A stretch of DNA of 7,961 nucleotides from Thiobacillus sp. (GTDB lineage: Bacteria > Pseudomonadota > Gammaproteobacteria > Burkholderiales > Thiobacillaceae), in contig NZ_JANJXQ010000090.1 in assembly GCF_024708915.1 (NCBI RefSeq), forward strand, positions 1 to 7,961, written 5' to 3'. The notes beneath the pieces were generated by a model. That model saw nothing but the letters and a program-made list of their open reading frames with translations. It was not told the origin of the DNA and made no database searches. The translations under genes were made by a program, and so were the position numbers. Shown here in pieces: positions 5,626 through 7,961 of this stretch (its first letter is position 1; each line of letters starts with the position of its first letter).

Positions 5626-7149
5626 ATGCCGGAAGCGATGAACGGCACGTCCGAACTGGTCCGCAGCCTGCACGACCCGGCCTGCTACGACCACGCGGCG
5701 GGGCCGGTCCGGACGATCGAAACCCACATCTCCCACGTCCTGCTCACCGGCGAATTCGCCTACAAGATCAAGAAACCGCTCAATCTCGGCTTCCTCGATT
5801 TCAGCAGCCTCGACAAGCGCCTGCACGCCTGCTGCGACGAAGTGCGGCTCAACCGTCGCCTTGCGCCGGCGATCTATCTCGACGTCGTGCCCATCACCGG
5901 CACCCCCGCCACCCCGCGCATCAACGGCGCCGGCACTGCCTTCGAATACGCGGTGAAAATGCGCCAGTTCCCGCCGGACGCCACCCTCGACCGGCTCGAT
6001 GCGCAGGGCCGAATGACCGCACGGCAGGTCGAAACCATCGCCGCCACCATCGCCCGCTTCCATCTGCAGGGATGCGCGCGTGCTGCGGAAGATCAGCCGT
6101 GGAGCAGCCCGGACGCCATCCGGCAGCCGGCGGCGCAGAATTTCCTGCAGATCGCACCGCACCTCGACGCCGCCGCCGACCGCCGGCAACTCGACGCCCT
6201 GCAGCGCTGGAGCGATGCCGAGCATGCACGGCTCGCCCCGCTGATGGCTGCGCGCAAGCGCGGCGGCTTCGTGCGCGAATGCCACGGCGACCTGCACCTC
6301 GGCAACCTGGCCTGGGTCGACGACCAGCTGCTGGTGTTCGACTGTCTCGAATTCAATCCGGAACTGCGCTGGATCGACATCCAGTCCGAGGCCGCGTTCG
6401 CCTACATGGACCTGCTGCAGCGCAACCACGCGGACTGGGCCTGGCTGTTTCTCAACGTCTGGCTGGAGCAGACCGGCGATTATGCGGGCCTTGCGCTGCT
6501 GCGCTATTACGCGGTCTACCGCGCGCTGGTGCGCGCCAAGGTCGCCGCGATACGCAGCGGACAGACCGCGGGCCCGGAACGCGCCGCTGCGCTCGCCGAA
6601 ACGCGCACGCTGCTGGAGCTGGCGGCGGCACTGACGCGGCCCCTGTCCCTGCGCCTCGACGTCACCCATGGCCTGTCGGGCTCCGGCAAGACCACCGTCA
6701 CCCGCACCCTGATGCAGGCCCCCGGCGCCATCCGCCTGCGCTCCGACGTCGAGCGCAAACGCCTTGCCGGGCTCGACGCCCTGGCGCGCAGCGGCTCGGC
6801 GGTCGGAGCGCATCTCTACGCCGCCGACGCCACCCGGCAAACCTACCGCCGTCTGGCCGACCTCGCCGGCCAGTTGCTCGGCGCCGGCTGGCCGGTCATC
6901 GTCGACGCCACCTTCACCGCGCGCTGGCAACGCGACCTGCTGCGCGAAACCGCGCGCGCGCACCAGGTCGAATTCCGCATCCTCGATTTTCCGGTTGCGG
7001 CCGCCACCCTGCGCGAGCGCATCGTGCACCGGTCGCGCACCGGCAGCGATGCCTCCGAAGCCGATCTCGCCGTGCTGCAGCATCAGCTCGATACCGAAGA
7101 GCCGCTCGGCGCCGACGAGCAGGCCGAGATTGTCCGTATCGGCCAATAG
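5626..7149 (+). CDS. Two-domain APH-like phosphotransferase and P-loop kinase
   Basis: This 507-residue fusion has an aminoglycoside-phosphotransferase-like domain (about 1-330) followed by an ATP-binding P-loop kinase domain (about 345-507), the COG2187-COG0645 arrangement. The first domain has AYKIKKP near 45-51, the HGDLHLGN catalytic loop (220-227, with D222 and N227) and a metal-binding D239 in VFDCLEF. The second has an intact Walker A GLSGSGKTT (349-357, K355), RSDVERKR at 372-379 and VDATF at 426-430. Both ATP sites look complete. The physiological substrate of this family is not established as far as I know. Antibiotic resistance should not be assumed from the domain name. The start is uncertain: ATG 5626 or ATG 5638, the latter better placed behind GGAAG (5631-5635). 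The frame continues upstream to an ATG at 5470, but that part overlaps the hibernation factor gene out of frame and looks non-coding. Confidence 0.9.
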   Translation: MPEAMNGTSELVRSLHDPACYDHAAGPVRTIETHISHVLLTGEFAYKIKKPLNLGFLDFSSLDKRLHACCDEVRLNRRLAPAIYLDVVPITGTPATPRINGAGTAFEYAVKMRQFPPDATLDRLDAQGRMTARQVETIAATIARFHLQGCARAAEDQPWSSPDAIRQPAAQNFLQIAPHLDAAADRRQLDALQRWSDAEHARLAPLMAARKRGGFVRECHGDLHLGNLAWVDDQLLVFDCLEFNPELRWIDIQSEAAFAYMDLLQRNHADWAWLFLNVWLEQTGDYAGLALLRYYAVYRALVRAKVAAIRSGQTAGPERAAALAETRTLLELAAALTRPLSLRLDVTHGLSGSGKTTVTRTLMQAPGAIRLRSDVERKRLAGLDALARSGSAVGAHLYAADATRQTYRRLADLAGQLLGAGWPVIVDATFTARWQRDLLRETARAHQVEFRILDFPVAAATLRERIVHRSRTGSDASEADLAVLQHQLDTEEPLGADEQAEIVRIGQ

Positions 7150-7363
7150 TTGTAGCGGGTTGCGCAGAGCTGCTTTGAAATGTGCGCCGTGGCGCATTGA
7201 TTCTGTTGGCTCGACGATAGGTGTTCGCCCAGGAGACTCATGATGTATGGCGTGAAATAGCGCCAGCAACCAACTGTTTAAAAATGTTTTATTAAAAGCG
7301 GAATTGTGTGCCGAGGCTTCGCCGCCCCTGCGACTGCGGAGACGGCATCGCGCAGGAATCGGA
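7150..7363. other. Convergent intergenic gap with small hairpin and AT-rich patch
   Basis: This gap lies between two genes that end toward each other. TGCGCC (7183-7188) faces GGCGCA (7191-7196) and can form a short hairpin, but no T-run follows on either strand, so I do not call it a terminator. An AT-rich patch at about 7275-7298 contrasts with the surrounding GC-rich DNA. A 6-codon frame (7240-7260) behind AGGAG (7231-7235) looks like a start site without a gene. No supported gene or RNA is seen. Confidence 0.4.
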
Positions 7364-7961
7364 TCACGTCATGCCGGGCCGTGGGGCGGCTGTTTTTCCC
7401 ACCGCGCAGATATTTTTTCCCAGTTCCAGCTCCTGCGCCTGGCGCTCGTCCGGACTGACCAGCCCGGCATTGGCCCGCTTGATCTCGACATAGGCCGGCG
7501 GAAACAGCGGCAGGTTCGCCAGGATATGGTCGCAGAAAGCCTTTTCGCCCTCGGCCAGCTTGAGCAGGCCCGGATTGCGCTGTTTGAGTTCGCCCAGAGT
7601 GGCGCGGAAGACGCCGTTTCCATCGCCTGCCGCGATATCGCTGAAATGGGCCGGCAGCACCACCGTCTCGTCCGGCAGTTCTGCCATCCGCTTCAGCGAT
7701 TCGTAAAGCAGCGGGGTCCATGCCTCGGCTTTGCCGCCCAGGTCCGGGCGGGCGACGGATTCCAGGAACAGGCTGTCGCCGCTCAGCAGATAACGCCCCT
7801 CGATGAGAAAGGCGACCATTCCCAGGGTATGGCCGGGAAAATGCAATGCCCTGACCTCAGCCCGGCCGATGCGAAGCGTCTGCCCCGCCTCCAGCGGGCG
7901 ATATGCCACCCGGGCGGGCAGCATGTCTACGGGATGGATCGCGTCGTAGGGATGCAGATGG
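7364..7961 (-). CDS. MBL-fold hydrolase, persulfide-dioxygenase-like (5' partial)
   Basis: The visible frame runs from the right edge of the window down to the TGA at 7364-7366, giving about 198 C-terminal residues. The N-terminal part with the HxHxDH metal motif lies outside. Counting from the in-frame Met at 7924, metal-ligand motifs are FPGHT (H32), SGDS (D50) and PAHF (H93). ARPDLGG (58-64) resembles the GRPDL-type segment of the persulfide dioxygenase and CstB branch of the fold. It is therefore probably a metal hydrolase or dioxygenase of the glyoxalase II/ETHE1 group, possibly in sulfur handling. The C-terminal extension ends in a basic, proline-containing tail. The Met at 7924 is not the true start, because the upstream in-frame residues (HLHPYDAIHPVD) look like real coding sequence. 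Substrate assignment is tentative. Confidence 0.85.
   Translation of the reverse strand, partial: HLHPYDAIHPVDMLPARVAYRPLEAGQTLRIGRAEVRALHFPGHTLGMVAFLIEGRYLLSGDSLFLESVARPDLGGKAEAWTPLLYESLKRMAELPDETVVLPAHFSDIAAGDGNGVFRATLGELKQRNPGLLKLAEGEKAFCDHILANLPLFPPAYVEIKRANAGLVSPDERQAQELELGKNICAVGKTAAPRPGMT

Noticed and set aside
7183..7196. Hairpin in the convergent gap as a bidirectional terminator
   Set aside because: The stem is short, the loop is only two to four bases, and no T-run follows on either strand.
5452..7269. 605-codon minus-strand frame opposite the hibernation factor and kinase genes
   Set aside because: It is the antisense shadow of GC-rich codons; the plus strand there encodes clear HPF and kinase motifs, and the minus product is Gly/Ala/Arg-rich without motifs.
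7608..7620. 13-base match (aagacgccgtttc) to the right arm of the palindromic repeat at 98-110
   Set aside because: It lies within conserved coding sequence of the MBL gene and the similarity does not extend, so chance is the simpler reading.

Overview
The window is GC-rich chromosomal DNA with mostly same-strand genes. Its protein families and composition suggest a betaproteobacterium, perhaps of the Nitrosomonadales/Gallionellales type. That placement is inferred from general gene style and not from a marker gene. I see no rRNA, tRNA, CRISPR array, transposase or phage gene.

Layout from left to right. (1) Bases 1-360 hold no gene: a 106-bp imperfect palindromic repeat (7-112), then unassigned sequence, then a structured leader (299-360) just before a heat-shock gene. 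(2) Bases 361-804 encode a small heat-shock protein (Hsp20), closed by a strong intrinsic terminator (826-853). (3) A good sigma-70-type promoter (915-942) precedes a very large membrane-bound c-di-GMP enzyme (dCache sensor, HAMP, three PAS, GGDEF, EAL; ends 4716). The annotated TTG start of this gene is probably too late. (4) A DksA/TraR-type zinc-finger regulator (4842-5240), an HPF/RaiA ribosome-hibernation factor (5286-5591) and a two-domain phosphotransferase/P-loop kinase (5626-7149) follow with short gaps and look like an operon. (5) After a 214-bp convergent gap, the C-terminal part of a metallo-beta-lactamase-fold hydrolase lies on the minus strand and runs off the right edge.

How they may work together: chaperone, c-di-GMP turnover, a stringent-response-type transcription factor and ribosome hibernation are all stress or slow-growth functions. 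The set (Hsp20, HPF, two-domain kinase) resembles the gene content of the mycobacterial DosR dormancy regulon. Co-regulation here is an inference; I found no shared operator.

The most interesting signals are non-coding or at gene starts: a U-tract that can pair with the hsp20 Shine-Dalgarno (a candidate RNA thermometer), a likely non-AUG (AUA) start for the c-di-GMP gene overlapping the stop of a signal-peptide-like small ORF, and the palindromic repeat at the left edge.
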